Part shown: positions 1 to 15,000 of the stretch, piece after piece | Numbering within the stretch: position 1 is the first letter of the stretch | Layout of the letters: each line of letters begins with the position of its first letter | From: Actinernus sp. WN-2022 | Lineage: Eukaryota > Cnidaria > Anthozoa > Actiniaria > Actinernidae | NCBI GenBank assembly: GCA_030867875.1 | Contig: JAOWCC010000019.1 | Span: forward strand, 76,164,861 to 76,228,860 | Reading direction: 5' to 3' | Length of the DNA: 64,000 nucleotides | Translations under genes and position numbers: made by a program | Notes under the pieces: generated by a model | Seen by the model: the letters and a program-made list of their open reading frames with translations, nothing else | Told to the model about the DNA's origin: nothing | The model's database searches: none

Positions 1-3000
1 GTACCACCTAAAGTATCTGCAGTGCCATATGGTATGTTATATTTAAACAATAAACCTACTTGTGGCATTGAAACACACACTGATATTTGTCATACTGAGA
101 AGCAAACAGTTTCCAAGAGTGAAGCTCAAGGAAAACTGAGTTTTGCGGAACAGATAATGTCCAAGGACAAATACCATAAACAGTGGTAGATAAGCCTCAC
201 CTTTTTACCCAAAATCTTTGTTGCAAATCAGGGGTGCTGCTTATCTGCGAGAACATCTAAAAAAGGTTCAATAAATTTCCATAAATTAAGTCAGACTGAT
301 TAAAACTACACAAATCGAAAAGAAAGGAAGCACTCATCATCACTTTTGCAAGCTTGGTGGCTCCTAAAAGAGCCATTTGTGTTGTTTGTTACTTGTTCCG
401 GACCCTAGCTTGTCCCATTAACTCTTCGTTGTTAAAAGATATTTTAAGTGGTTAACAGTTGCTTTTCTCAACTAAATGTCTGGAGTACTCACGTGGTAAA
501 TGACCAACTGTTTTTCCGCTGTTTAGTACTTTAACAGCAAATTTGTTGAACTGATTTTCATACAATTTGTATCCTCCCCGATAGATGACTTCCAGATGAA
601 AATGAAAAGGCAAACTTCTCACTGTGTTCCATGTTGTTTTGATTTTGTTCTAATTCTGTGCACACATCGCAGCATTCTAGTGTCCATGCAGTTTCTCTCT
701 TCCAATAAAATGTGTGGTTACTAAACTTTGATGAACACAACTACAATGTGTACAAGTATGTTTTTGTTGACGTGAAATTCAGGACTACATTCAGCTAACA
801 ATCGAACTTGGACAAAAAAGTACCGTCAAGCAAATGCGAAAGTTCTATTGTATATTTTTTTTATGTGTAAGTAAGTTGACATGAAATTTAAACAGTTTCA
901 GATCTAAAATTATGGGTAAAACTATGGAGTTATCTCATTGAAAGTTAAACGAGGCAAGGAACTAGGTGATGCAGCTTTCTAATCTTGATTTTCCTTTCAA
1001 ATTTTTTTCTCCAATCCAATATTTGAGCTTCTAAACTCGGGTTGCGGCTTATCTGCCAGTGTTTACGGTATTAGTTCATATTTCAACATTGCAAAGTAGG
1101 ATTATTATTGTCTTTATAAATTCCTCATTTTTTTCTTTTATGGGAGCCCTTGCATGCGCTAATCGCACAGGGGTGTATTAATTTTGCTGATATTTGTCAT
1201 ATGGTGTAGAGCAAATATTGGGTCATGTGATATACATGTATTCTACCAATCATGTGCACGAGGAAATAATTGATGGGTTATAAAATTCAATACAAAATTT
1301 TGGCACAAGCAATCACATATTAACAGGATAGTGTTCATCCTCCACTGAGCACTATCAGGCATTATAGTTAACCACAAAATCTTCTCTGATTCTGATGACA
1401 GAAGCGGTCATGTGACATGATAGTTGTCATCTGTGGATGCAATTAACTATTGGGCATTATAGTTCACCATAAAATTTTGGTGCACACTAACTGGTCAAAA
1501 GCGATCATGTGATGTGATACATGTAGCTGTTGTCTGCAGATGCAATTAACTAGTTATCATGAGAGCAGAAGACAATTTTGTGATGAATAATAATGACCAA
1601 TGTAGAGTGTCTGTCTTGGAACTCAATCGGCTGATAGTTTCCCTTGGAAATTTGATGTAAGTTATTAAAACTAGCATGTATTAAGTGCATTCTCAGGCTT
1701 ATAGTATATATTTTTTTAAACATCAAATTTCCACTGCCAACTATCAGCTGGTAGTTCCACAACAACCACACTCTATTTCTATAATAGTGCCCACTGAAAG
1801 TGAAAGACAATTATTTTTGTGATGGCAGAACAATAACAACAAATAGTGTGTCTGTCTTGGAACTATTGGCTGGTCAGACAGGTAGTTTCCCTTGGAAATT
1901 TGATGTTCTTAAAACTAGCATATAAGCCCTCAAACTTCATTTTCGGCTCATACACACTGTGTAGCATGAACATTTTGAGGGAGTTTTATTTTGCGGAAGT
2001 TGTATTTTGCGGATTGGCAGTTTGTTTTGTTTTGTGGGAACATTTTTTTTGCGGTTCGAGATGACTGAAATTTCTGGGAACTAATTTTTGTGATTTCCTG
2101 TTCAATCGCTAGCATACCTCGCAATGACTGGTCAATTTTTCTCGGTACATGCAGAATAACCCTGCAATCATTGAAAATGGATGGGAAAAATGTGGCATCA
2201 CAGACACCCTTAGCTAGCAAATGGTGTTCCTTCTGATGATCCATTCGTGCAGTAATCTAATGGTTGAATGTTTTAGACATGGCCATTACCCTCACAAGTG
2301 TTGTTTTAGGAACACTACATGTATATTGGGGTTTGCATTTATACCGTATGTAATTATAGACACAATTGGGACACGATCAGAAGTGCTAGCGGTTCAGACA
2401 TGTATTCACTTGCTTTAAGATGCTGTTGCTGTACATACATGTACCACAGACATTTGAACAGCAATGCAATGGTAGTTTTGTTTTTATTAGGTAAAAACTA
2501 TTTACTCAAAGCTCGGACTATTGTTTTCTATTAAAAAGCAATGTTAAAAGTTCTTATAATTTATAGTCCAATATCGTTTCAGTAATGCAAATTTACATCG
2601 AAAAAGCAGATTTGTTTATTTGACTGAAGGGAATATTTTTTTGCGGTGTATTATTTTGCAAGAGTTTTTATCTGTGGAAACTTATTTTTGCAGATAGAGG
2701 GCAATCTGCAAAATCCGTAAAAATTAAAACCCGCAAAATGTTCATACTACACGGTATCAGCCAATAGGCCTTTTACAGGAAACAGTCACGTGCTGATATA
2801 ATACTTCATGAATTAATTAATTGAGCTTATGATCACATGGTAAAGGTGTTGCCATGGATGCTGGATGGCAAGCCATCTTCGGGGGTGGAAAATAGCATTT
2901 ACAAACAGGTTTTGCTAATAACACTACCAATCTAATAAATTGTACTAGTGCTTTTAAATATATGAATTACCGTAAGATTCTGTTTGCCACTCAGTATTAC

Positions 3001-6000
3001 AACCACATGATTGCATTCCTGCAAAAGGCTGGAATGCAGTACCTTCCTCAACAGACACACTCTATTGTTATAATTTTTTATTTATTCTACAGTCGAAGCT
3101 CTCGTAAGCGACCACCTCGGGAATCAAAAATTTTGGTCGTTAACGGAGCTGGTTGCTTATGAGAATGCGCTCTCGTAGGTGACCACGCATGCGAACAATA
3201 GATGTTGGTCGCTTACAAGAGCTTTTTACATTAAAGAAAATCGTTAACTGTAGTGACCACTCAAGGTATATTGAGAGTTTAAACTATGACATTGTTTAGT
3301 GAGTCAATGACAATTTATTGTTTCTTATTACTGCCGACAGGACACTTGATATCCGCTACACATGCCACTAGTTTTATAAATAGGATGCTAATTGTAGTGT
3401 ATTCTCATGTCAAAAGGATTACTCTTGCTAGTAAATGCCATGGAATGTAAGTTTTATCAGGTGTTGACTTATGTTTTGAAGATGCATTTCAGACTGGTCG
3501 CTTACCAGAGCTTAAAAACAAAGGAAAATCACGTTTGGTGATCTCCAAAATTGGTCGCTAATGGAGCTGGTCGCTTCTGAGACTTGGTCGCTTACGAGAG
3601 CTTTTCATTACAGAGTTTGAGTGACAATTCAAACGGGAATTCAAATTCTTGGTCGTTATCGGAGCTGGTCGCTTATGAGAGCGGTCACTCATAGAGCTTC
3701 GACTGTAGTTGTAAAACACAGTCAAAATAGCAAAATTGCATTCATTTGTAGAGTCATGTTATTTTATTGTTTGTAGATGAGGGCTATAGTTCCAGAAAAG
3801 AGAGGAAGCATGAGGATCAAGCCAAGAAAAGAGCCCTTAGTAGCACCCTATTACAAGAATTAAGAGGTATGGGCCAGCTGCCCCAGTCATGTCATGCTTT
3901 ATTTCCTAGCCCCTATTAGCTGACTGCCCCCTTGAGGTGTATTTCACCTCAAAAATGTTGTTCCAATAATTTGTATAGTTTGAGTATATTTTTATTGGAC
4001 ATAATGCTGGTCAATATATTCAGTGTACTCTCCATACTTTCTCCTAAAGTGGTGTTCTCATTTTAATATCAATATTCATATTGTCTCCACAATGAAAATA
4101 TTGCATTGCTGAACACATTTATGTACTCTCACTGGTTATACTCTGGTCTTACTAGGGATTTAAAATGTTTGAATGTTTTGAAGTAATGATTCAGCTAAGA
4201 ATTGTAGCAAAAGACAATAATCTGTGTTAATTAGCATATTCCCACATACAATTTTGCTTAAAGTGCCAATGAAATGAAAAATTCGATCCCATTTTTATTT
4301 TATTTTATTAAATTCTAGGCTTCTCTTGGTCATTTTGTGCAATTAAAAATCAATTTGGAGAGCGCGAACATATTTTTTTTTCGTATCGAAGTCAGGCAAA
4401 ATTGCCAAAATCAGGCAACACTTTTTCTGCCGTTAGTGATATGGTAATCACATGCGTGACGTCACTAGGTCACAAAATAAGTGCATTTTTGGCCAGTTTT
4501 CAATTTAAATATGTAATACTTTGAGAAACCTTTGACGATGGCCATAATTTTTCTAATAGAATCCTTGCAGTCAGCCATATTTACTTTTGTGAATATAAAT
4601 GTAGGACCTAGTGACATCACGCATGTGATTAGCATATCTTTAACGGCATAAAAATTGTCGCCTAATTTGGGCAATTATGCCTGACTTCGATAAGAAATAA
4701 AATTATGTTCGCGCTCTCCAAATTGATTTATCATTGCACAAAATGGCTAAGGGAAGCCTATAATTTAATAAAATGAAATAAAAATGAGATCGATTTTTTC
4801 ATGTCATTGGCACTTTAAATATGCCTGAAGTGCTGTATGAGATGTCTACAATCCAAACTACACCCAGAAAAAGGTATATATATTTTTTATGCTATGGGTT
4901 AATTCTTTTTACTGTGAAAACTCAAAGCCACCATCCAGCCAATCGGAAAGAGAAAAAACAAAAGATGTTTCAATCTTTCCCCACATACAATGTTCTTCGA
5001 AATTAAACTGAAGTTACAGACTGTAGTTTGATCAAAAATAAAATAATTAAAACTTCAAAAATTCTAGTCAGAATGAAAATGTATTATTTCAATGGGTTTT
5101 TATTGAATTTATGAGTATCCACCAATGAAATTACGAGAAAGAAGAATAGAAAATTAGCAGGTTTTACATACCTTTGCCATTCATGCTATTATTCTTAGCT
5201 GGAGCATTACTTATAAGTATTGTTTTAATTAATCACAGAACAATACTGATATTTTTATCTTGCAGATGAATACAGTGAAGCACCATTAGAAATTAGGGTT
5301 AGTTTTTCATGAATATAAATTTATGATGAATAACAACAATAATAATGTATCATTATTATCAATGTTATTATATCTATTTGTTTAGTACTGGGTATTAGGT
5401 GTGCTCACACTGGACCACTAAGTCTGTCTTAGGCATGATTGAAGTCGACTTAGTGGAAAAAAAACTGGACGGTGTGAACTGCTATTAAAGTCAGAAATGC
5501 CAATTTTTGGCTTAGACAGGCATTAATGCTGGAAAACTCAAGGGCACTAAGTCAGTCTCAAGCCTTTTTCAAACATGACTTAAGGCTTGCTTAGTGAACT
5601 TGATTGACATAAACATCAATCACATGGACACGTCTGGATTTTTAATAAAATCAAGCAAATTAGACACAAATATCAATCACATCTCGATTTTTAATTAAAA
5701 TCAAACAAATTGCCACATCACCATCAATGCACAATGGCAGTTTGATAGGCCCTTTCTAGGACATGGTCACGTGACCTATCCCAAAAAATGTTGCTTTTTT
5801 GCTAGCCAGCCTGTGTTAAATTTTCAGATTTCAAAAGTTTGCCATTCCGTCAGTTTTAAAGATATGAACATGTGCTGTTTACTAATTTTGGCTCATTCTT
5901 TCCATTTCTGGCTTCCATGTCATTCTAGTGCCAATTTTTTCATTTTTTATTGACAAGCCTAAAAGGTCACATGACCAGGTCCTGCAAAGGGCCTATTGGA

Positions 6001-9000
6001 TTTTTTTTTTGCATAAATACGTGTTTGAATGCCTAAGTGCGCCAAGTAAGTTTACTTTGGCTGACTTAGCTAGGCTTGGCGTTAAGTGGACTTAGACAGA
6101 CTTAGTGGTCTTTAAGTGTGAACCCACCTAATATTACAGCTGAATTATTGTTATTATTGGGTGTTTGTATGTGTGACAAAAATACCCTTACCATAACCAT
6201 ACTAAAACTAATCTTGATTACTGTACCGTAACTGTAATTTGATTGTATCAGTGGTTATCAGCTCAGTGGTTATATAAGCACTGGTCTGTCATGTGGGAGG
6301 TTGCGGGTTCAAACCCCAAAGGTGCTGCCTTTTTTAGTCCAACGGTAAATGGTTAGACCTTCACGTCTTCTTGGACAAGGACGTAAAATCGTAGTACTAT
6401 GTTGACAGAGGGCCATGTGGAAGATTACTGGGCTACATGTTAGCGGTAAACGTGTTACCCTCTATCTATAAATAAAGTGCCTTTACTTTTACTTTATTTT
6501 ACTTTATCAGAAATACAAAAACAATACAGAAACCATAAATTTGAATGTTTTGGCATGACATACAGGGTCTCACGTAGGCAGCAACATTTTTTAGTTGCCA
6601 AATGACCAATAATTGAATATTGTGGTCGCCACGTTTCGAGTTTAAAGAGACATGCAACAAAGAACATTTGCTGGCATGTTTTATTGGCTAAATTTGCTTA
6701 GAACATCGTGTGACTTCGGGACATTGTGAAACATTGTGCAGATTTTAAGTCGGCAGCTGAAATTCTGAACACTCAAAATTTAGTTGCATTGGCACCAAAT
6801 AAGGTGCAATTTCAGACCCTGACGTACATATAAACCTGTGCCGTAAGTCATTGCCGTAAAATGCCCAGCACTCAAACGAAATACGCTCTACGTTTGTTAA
6901 CAATTTCCTAATCTTAAGATCAACACACAAGCACATATGCGGTGGAATGGTGCTAATCAGCTAGCTCCAGTCTACTTTAATTTAATTTACATCCAGCTTA
7001 CATAACACTAGACATTATTTTTGAGTCAGATCAGAACCACAATACTGAATTGTCAATTGCCAGACGAGTATAACATCTAATTATAAATCCATTAACTGCG
7101 GAGTCCCACATAGATCTGTACTTGGTCCCCTTCTATTCCTTCTTTATATAAATGACATAACACACTGTTCTGACCTGTTTGATTTCCATTTGTTTGCTGA
7201 TAATACTAATCTTTTTTATTCTAACAAAAATCTGTCAATTTTGGAGAGTAACAAACACTCACCTCGAATATATTAATTTATGGCTTGTTACTCGGGCTGC
7301 CTGTGGCAGCGCCGAGTCTTAAAATGCAAGTGGTTATTATTTATTTTTTTAATCAGTGTCAGACGGCTTCTGCGCATGCGTTAAAGGTCAAATTCGAACC
7401 AATCAGATTGCACTATGCTGGTCACGCAAACAAAGGTTAGATTTCCTCAGGCGCGCTCAGATAAGAAAATTCAAAGCTCAGACTAGGCGAGACAAGGAGA
7501 TATCAATTTCAAATAGTCATTGTCAGAAATCTATTCCATCGTGGGCAATGATGCAATACAACCTAAATTTGGGTCAGGTCCATGTTTTACGACAGAATAA
7601 CCAGAGTCTTTCTACTGGATTCGGAGAGCTCGAGACATTATACAAGTCTGCTAATATGGGGAAAACTGAAACAAAAAATGAACTTTGACGGCAGAAACCC
7701 TCATATTTGAGCCAAGCGGAATATTTACATGATCCGCTAAGATTTTTACAAATCTAATTAGTTAAGCAGATGTACGGAGTGTATGCCAACTGAAATGCTG
7801 TGCTCGTTTTGTGGTTACGGCTCAGTGGGGCGACTACACGAACAAGAAGCATGAACTGCCAGCAAAGAGAGAGGAATTGATCGGAGACGTTAAATTACGT
7901 TACTGTGAAGAGGATCAAAATTCAAGTTTTGTAGCTTGAGACTGTCTTCTGCCGTGACTCGTGAGAGAAATTGGAAAAGATCTAGCTGTTTCATTCAGAC
8001 ACTGGCAAATTTATTGAAAGCTACGGGCTTACTTTATGAGATTATTATTCATTGTGGAATGAAAGGAAACAGGTTAGCTGAAAGTTAAGTTCGAGGTAGG
8101 CTTCGACTTTCATTCCGATTCAGTGCATATGTGCACGAAGGTGTCAGTTACGTAAGTACTGTAAGTAAACTCTTTTTGATTTGAATAAATTTCCTCTCAG
8201 TTTGTCTGTTAATGTACTTTTCCTTCTAATTATCGCTTTATTTAACATCTGATTTAGAGTATGCGTACCTCAGAATAAATTATTTGAAAGGTCAACTGAA
8301 TTCTTGTGTCGATAAGCGCAAATGTTTTTTGTGAAACAGTCTGTGTATATGAGAAGCGGCTTAATAGAAGAGCTTTCTCATTTATAGGAATTACAATTTT
8401 TTTTCTTGCTATGAAATTTATGTTTCATTTCACATTTATTCATACAGTTTTAGCCGGACATTTCCCCGAGTTTTTGATCTATTTTCAATCAAATTCAAAG
8501 TCTGAATATGTCATTGTATTGCATTTATACACTTGAATGTGCCAGTATTCTGTTGTTCGAATCCTGCGTTATCATAGTCATGCCATAAAAGCGATTAATA
8601 GACCAGTCTGTTTTTTTGACGTTCTCACTGGCGAGTAAAGCACGACTTGATACTAAGAGGATTTCAAATGAAAGTGTATTTCATCTTCAATCTCATGTGG
8701 CCCGAGTGAAAGCCCAGATGGGCTCTTGTTTGTAATAAACTGTCCCTTAATGTAGACAAAACAAACTTTGTTATTTTCCATGCCCCACAAAAGAAGCTAC
8801 CATTTATTACCAAGTTGTATATCAATAAGATTTACTAATTAAACAAATCAAGAAAACTATATTAAGTATTTAGGTGTAAATTTTGATTCTCATTTACGCT
8901 GGAAGTACCACATACTACAGGTTTCTAAGAAAATTAGTAAAGGTGTAGGAGTTCTCACCAAAATTCGTCATTACACTAATATTCATATTTTAATTCAACT

Positions 9001-12000
9001 TTATTACACCTTGATTTTTCCTTTTTTTAATATATGGGTTGGTTATCTGGAGTAACACTTACAATTCATTACTTAAGCCATTGATCACTTTACAAAAGAA
9101 AGCAGTAAGAATTATGACCTATTCTAATTTTCGTGAGCACTCCAGTCTAGTATGTATCCCAGTTTTTCCTAGTCCAACCCTCAAAATGTTTTTTGATTAA
9201 CTAGTGGCTATCTGACTTGATTAGTTTTATACTATTTTCAGATTGCCAGTATCCCATTTTTTCTTTCTACTTATTTCATTGACAAATTGTAAGCATTAGA
9301 TACAAATAACTATTGTTGTTGTTGTTGTTGTTGAATAATCCTGACACATTCCCTTATAAACAAGATGCTCATTACATATTCAACTAATCTAGCAAAATAT
9401 GATTGGTTGGCACTTGACAGCACAACAATAGACAGTGTTTCCTTTCGATTAGGAACTAATTTCTCTAATTTTGCTACGCTTGTTTACTCATCCAAAGATA
9501 AATGACATTTTAGTACTTATTTCAAAAACACATGCATAATTAATGACATTTTGTCCAATCAGATGAAGCATATCAGTCACATGCATGCTCACTAGATTAT
9601 TTTATACCTGGTAAAACACCAGATGGGAGATCTATACAGACATGATTGAGGCCACGAGGTCTCAGCCGTGAATCTTTATATAGAAGTTTGTGTTTAGACC
9701 CTAATAGTCATTCCTATAAAACCAAGGGCTTCACCATGAATATTTATAAAGACCCGAAAATCTGTATATAGACCTGTGTAGAGAACCTCAAGCAGAGTTA
9801 TTCTCCCAAACAGACAGTCATAAGTGCAACAACCCAAAATGGGAGCTCAAACACAAAAGGCTCCAAGACTCACTGTTATTCTTACGTGATCGGCCAGTAT
9901 GGGACCATTATTTTTGCTCTGTATTCCACTGTGCATGTCAGTGATACACGACATAGCTATAAACATTTCAAGTAATTCTTCACATTTCATCACAATGTCT
10001 GAAAATTATTATCTTTCAGAAGTATAAATAAAGTACTTGAAGCCGTTTAATAAACATACACGTATTATCACCCCTTCATAATGTTTTATCAGATCTAAAA
10101 TCTCAGGCTGCACCCTCGTGTTTTTTTAAACCTGATAAAACTGTCAAAACTGCTTGTTTAGTAAACAGTACATGAAGGGGTGATAATATTGACACAGGTA
10201 CCCTCTGCAGAAATGTTTGTTGGATGAACAACTTTATTACTCTGACATCTACAATGTACCATGTTATCATTTCTGAATTTCAATTTAGGAAGAATCTGTG
10301 AGTGGTTGGAGGAAGTCCAAAGAGCAAGATGAGGAACACCACAAAGAAAGGTATAGTTATAGCCACTTTTAATTACCGTCGTTTGCATCCTTAGCATCAA
10401 CACGTGAGCAAAAACATGTTCTAATTAGGATCAAACCTAGCATGATTTGTCATCTAACTTTTGCACCCAAAATACAAAAGTTATTCTCTTCCCATATCGA
10501 TAATTCAACAACCACCTCTCCACTTCATTCCTGAAGTTCTGTAAAGATCACCTGGTTTGAAGTTACTTCCGTATTTGTTTATCGTAAATATCCTCAAAAC
10601 TAGAGTATTTTGGGTGCGAAAGTTTGATGACGAATCACGGTATGGTTGATACCCAATTAGAACATGTTTTCACCTCACATGTTCATGCTTAGATGCAAAT
10701 GACGGTATGCTTCACTTGTCGAGCACAAAGGTTTCAATATGAGGCTCCAGGGTAAATTCAATTTCTCATATTCTCCAAGAAAAGAACATTGAAACCTTTG
10801 TTTCTATTAATTAGTGGGGTATTAAAGACTCTTTCGAGCAATGGTGTCGTTATTGTTACATGCATACCTTCTGGGAATTCTAAAAACAATACCAAATTTG
10901 ATCACTGACTATACTGTTTTTACACTTTCAAGCTCAGAATTTCAAATCATATTAAATTCTCTTGAGTCACACAAAGTGTAACAGTCGACAGAGACTTTAA
11001 GGAACTAAATATTATTAGAATTGTGTGTAACTACTTACAAATCTACTGTACATATTACATTTTCACTGAACGTTGTTTTATCATACATTTAATTGGTGAC
11101 CACAGCATGATGTGTGCTCAGTTGGAATATTAAAAGGGTTAGAGACTTTACATTTATGTTTTATTGACACATACAGGCACTTGGTGACTGTTCGATGAAC
11201 TCAAAAAAAAATCATACTTTTTTGTTTGTCATACAGTCAGCATGTGCTTGTATTTGTCAATAATACATACATGTACATGCCCATCTCTAGCCCTTGAGTA
11301 TGCTGAAGATGCCAGCGTCTGCTTCATGTCAAAATCATCTCGCGATCAATACGAGCCAAGCTAGCGAGCAAACAAAAGCTCTTACTGCATTGTACTGCAT
11401 GGCATGGGCTGACTTGCACTGTTGACTGCTCAAATAATTTGTATTTATTTGGTAATCATTAGTGTGAGTTATATTTGAAAATTCTAACAAAATAACATAC
11501 AATTCACAAGAACTATTAATTAATTGTTAATTGCATGTTGCACACTTAAATGATTACCGGTTAATAATATACTAGATGCAAAAATTAAAAGAACTAATAA
11601 AATCAACTAGTTTTTGCATCAAATTAACTGTGTTTGCACTGCTGTCTTTGCTCAGCCAATCAAAAATAGTTGATCTTCTTTGGTTAATCGATACCAGTAT
11701 TCTCAGCATACCTTGTTATACATTCATACATAATAAAAAATATTATTATTATGTATTTAAAATAATATATAGATCTGCACATTTTAAAAGTTGTTTTTAA
11801 ATTCAGATATGAAGAAGACAACTTTCTCAGATTGGCTTCCAAAAAGAGAAAAAAGGTACGTACATCAATTTGCTGTGAACATTATTTTATATAATTATTA
11901 TTTCTCAAGACTACAGAACAGATCTGTATATGATATACTTCAGTATATTTGCAAAATACATTCATTCTTTGATTCCTATAGCCCATTTCAGATAGCAAAC

Positions 12001-15000
12001 TTTTCATGCACCAAACTTAATGCCATTAAGTTTGAAGTTGGAGCAACTGGTTGATTCAGATGGTGAACTTAGTTCTGCAAACATAATTCCCAGTCGGCCC
12101 CATATCATAGAGAACTATGGGAATGTTTTTACATTACATTATTAGTTTATTCATCAAGTTTGCCACATGAAAAGAAGAACATTTTAATCAATGTCACGTA
12201 CTCTAATGTTGCATAATGCAACAGCATCTAGCTGCCAAACCTAATTCATCTCCCGCACATAATAATTCAAACTTGTTGAACCCAATAAATTTTATTGATT
12301 CAGACACTGCTCTTTTGCCGTACGCACTTTGTACTTCATCTGTTAAGTTTGGTGCATGGAAAGTTTGCCATCTGAAACTGGCCTTAGTCTGCTTATTTAA
12401 CTGATATTCTTATTATTATTCATTTGAAACAAACTTGCAGGCTGGCAACTCGCGTGCCCTAACAGCTCTAGATGAACTCACATCCTTTACGGACCTGTCA
12501 GTGTTGGCAAGAGTTGGAGATGAGGTACTTGTTCATATGTTTCTGATAATAAAATACAGTCTACCATGCCATTCCAACTTGGTGACTTTATTTATGTGAC
12601 AATCTCAGACTAAAGGGTTAAATTTGGTATCCTTTTTTATTTGTCCATTAGAATTGTGTTCCATTTCTTATAATGTGAAAGGAGTTTATTTCTTTTTTTT
12701 GCGATTTTTAATTAAATTTTTTTTTAGTATCTTAATAAGTTCTTAAAAAGAGTGATAGACGACTTTTTTTTTTCTCTAGATTTATAAAGACACATTTTAT
12801 ATTCTAAAATTATATAATTTATAACTTGATCATCTACACCTAAAGTGATATTTACTATATTGGACTCTGGCAACTTAATATTGACAGTTTCAAGCCAAGT
12901 TTTTTGACTCAACACACTCAACAAAGAGATGATCAATAGTTTCGTAATACGTTTGGCAGAACGAACAATTTGGATGACTACTAATTTTAAAGCGAAACAA
13001 ATCATAATTAAGAAATAAACAATTATTTAGAATACGGTATTGAAAAAACCTAGAATATGCATCAATTGAAGTGGTGTAAATTTTGTTGTACACCGACTTC
13101 CAATTAATTACAAATCCTGGTTCAATCCGTTTAGATATATTAACTTGTGAAGTAGGTGACTTAAACTTTTTATCAATTAAACATTGATATATAATCTTCG
13201 TGTGTCTTATGTTATCTATGGCAATATCCTTTTCACCAACCCTTAAAACTTTCTCCGGCACAATTATATCTTGATGTGGTATAATCGATGCTTTTAAAAG
13301 AACTTTCCAATTATATGGCAAAGGGTGCACAATGCTCGCCCAGCTCATAAAATCCTTATCTTGTAACCCTTTTTGTTTAACAGTCTCCCATTTAAATTCC
13401 CCATTTTCATTAACCTTATCAACTATCCTATTTATACGCCATTCTCTCATAATATACTGATCTCTTATTAATTGTTATGTGAACATTGTTCCACAAACTT
13501 TCTTGAAGAACCTCCTGCAAATCCATAGTTTTTAAATCTTTCTTACAAAATTCGGCCCAGCACTTTTAAAATAGATTTATAAAAATCTGGAATATCAAAT
13601 GTACTTTTCTCCATATCGAAGTTAACACTTATCCTATTTCAGACCGGAAACTTTAATTTCCAAAAAACTACTGTGCAAAACTAAGAAAAAAGAATGGCAA
13701 AAAGTTGCATTCAAAAATTGAACAGAAAATGTATAGCGATGGTTTGTGTTGATAAACATTACAATTGAAGGGGTGAGCAGAAGAAAGAGTTAAGTGATGA
13801 CATATCAAATTCTCCTTTATCCTCTTTGTTTTGTAAGGGAGAATTGAAAACTTGATCTGTCATCACTTAACTCTTTCTTCCACTCACCCCTTCAATTATT
13901 AATGCTAATGTGGCAACCATGATTTCAAAAGGTTGCTTTTTGTCAGGAACCAATGGATCTCTGGTTGGCACATTAATGACAATGGGTGACGTGGCAGTGA
14001 ACATCGCTATATGCTGTCTCAGATTTAGGGGGCAAAACTGGGACCCCATCTCAGACCCAGAAGGTCAAAAACATGACCCCATCCAGTGCACATACTCATA
14101 TAGGTTCTATAAATTATTATGGGAGTGGGAATCTGGAGGCAAACTCCCCCCGCCCCCCGCCAGTAAAAATACAGTATTATTCATAACAGTGTGAGAGTAA
14201 GGATTTGCCCATTCCACTTCTGTTTTTACAACTTGGATTCAAAGATAAGTGGAATGACTGCTTAATTAATGGTACCAATTAAGCCTCTCAGTAATGATAA
14301 ATGCCCTGATCGTATTTCTTGGACTTTAGCTCAGACCAATTAAATGTTCCATGTAGAATTGTTTGAAGACTATGAATGTTTTACTTTTGTATTATTACAG
14401 GCAGGAGATGAATCCTTCACTCGGCACAGGTACATGACTTTGTATGATATGTAAGGGTTAATCAATGGCCACGAGTGTGATGTGGGATTTATCATCACAA
14501 GTAATGCTTAATGACCATGAAGGCAAAGCCGGAGTGGATGTTAAGCTATACACTCATGGCCATTGATTAACCAATTTATCTTATACCATTTAACCCAGAA
14601 GGAAATGAAATTTACTGAAGAGTTTGTAGGAGCATACAGGCATCTAAAGTTTTTTAATATAAACCATTTCTAGCTTCACAAATTATTGTTTTTGTTTAAC
14701 AGTGGCAATGTGCTTTTGATTGATGAGCCATTCTCTAATCAAAATGATAATGAACCTTTCAAACAATTTTGATTCATAACTAATTATATTCATGAAAGAA
14801 TGCTCAAGGATTTGGGTACAAAGCATAGAATAAGTTATTAGTTATTTTGGTGCAAAAGTTACATCACAAAAAAAAAATTGTCCAATAATGCACCAGTAAA
14901 TTCCAGTAGTGCTCCACCATGTCTGGGAGGGGGATGGGCACTACTGGAATTGACTGGTGCATAATGATGAGTTGGTCCGCCATTCTCAAACAGGAAGTGA

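Noticed and set aside
7356..7688. 110-codon ORF inside the Helentron-like insertion
   Set aside because: No Rep, helicase or other recognisable domain, and composition like the surrounding noncoding sequence.
12890..13450. 186-codon minus-strand ORF as a host gene
   Set aside because: The sequence is the C-terminal part of a Tx1/L1-type LINE ORF2, with frameshifts upstream.
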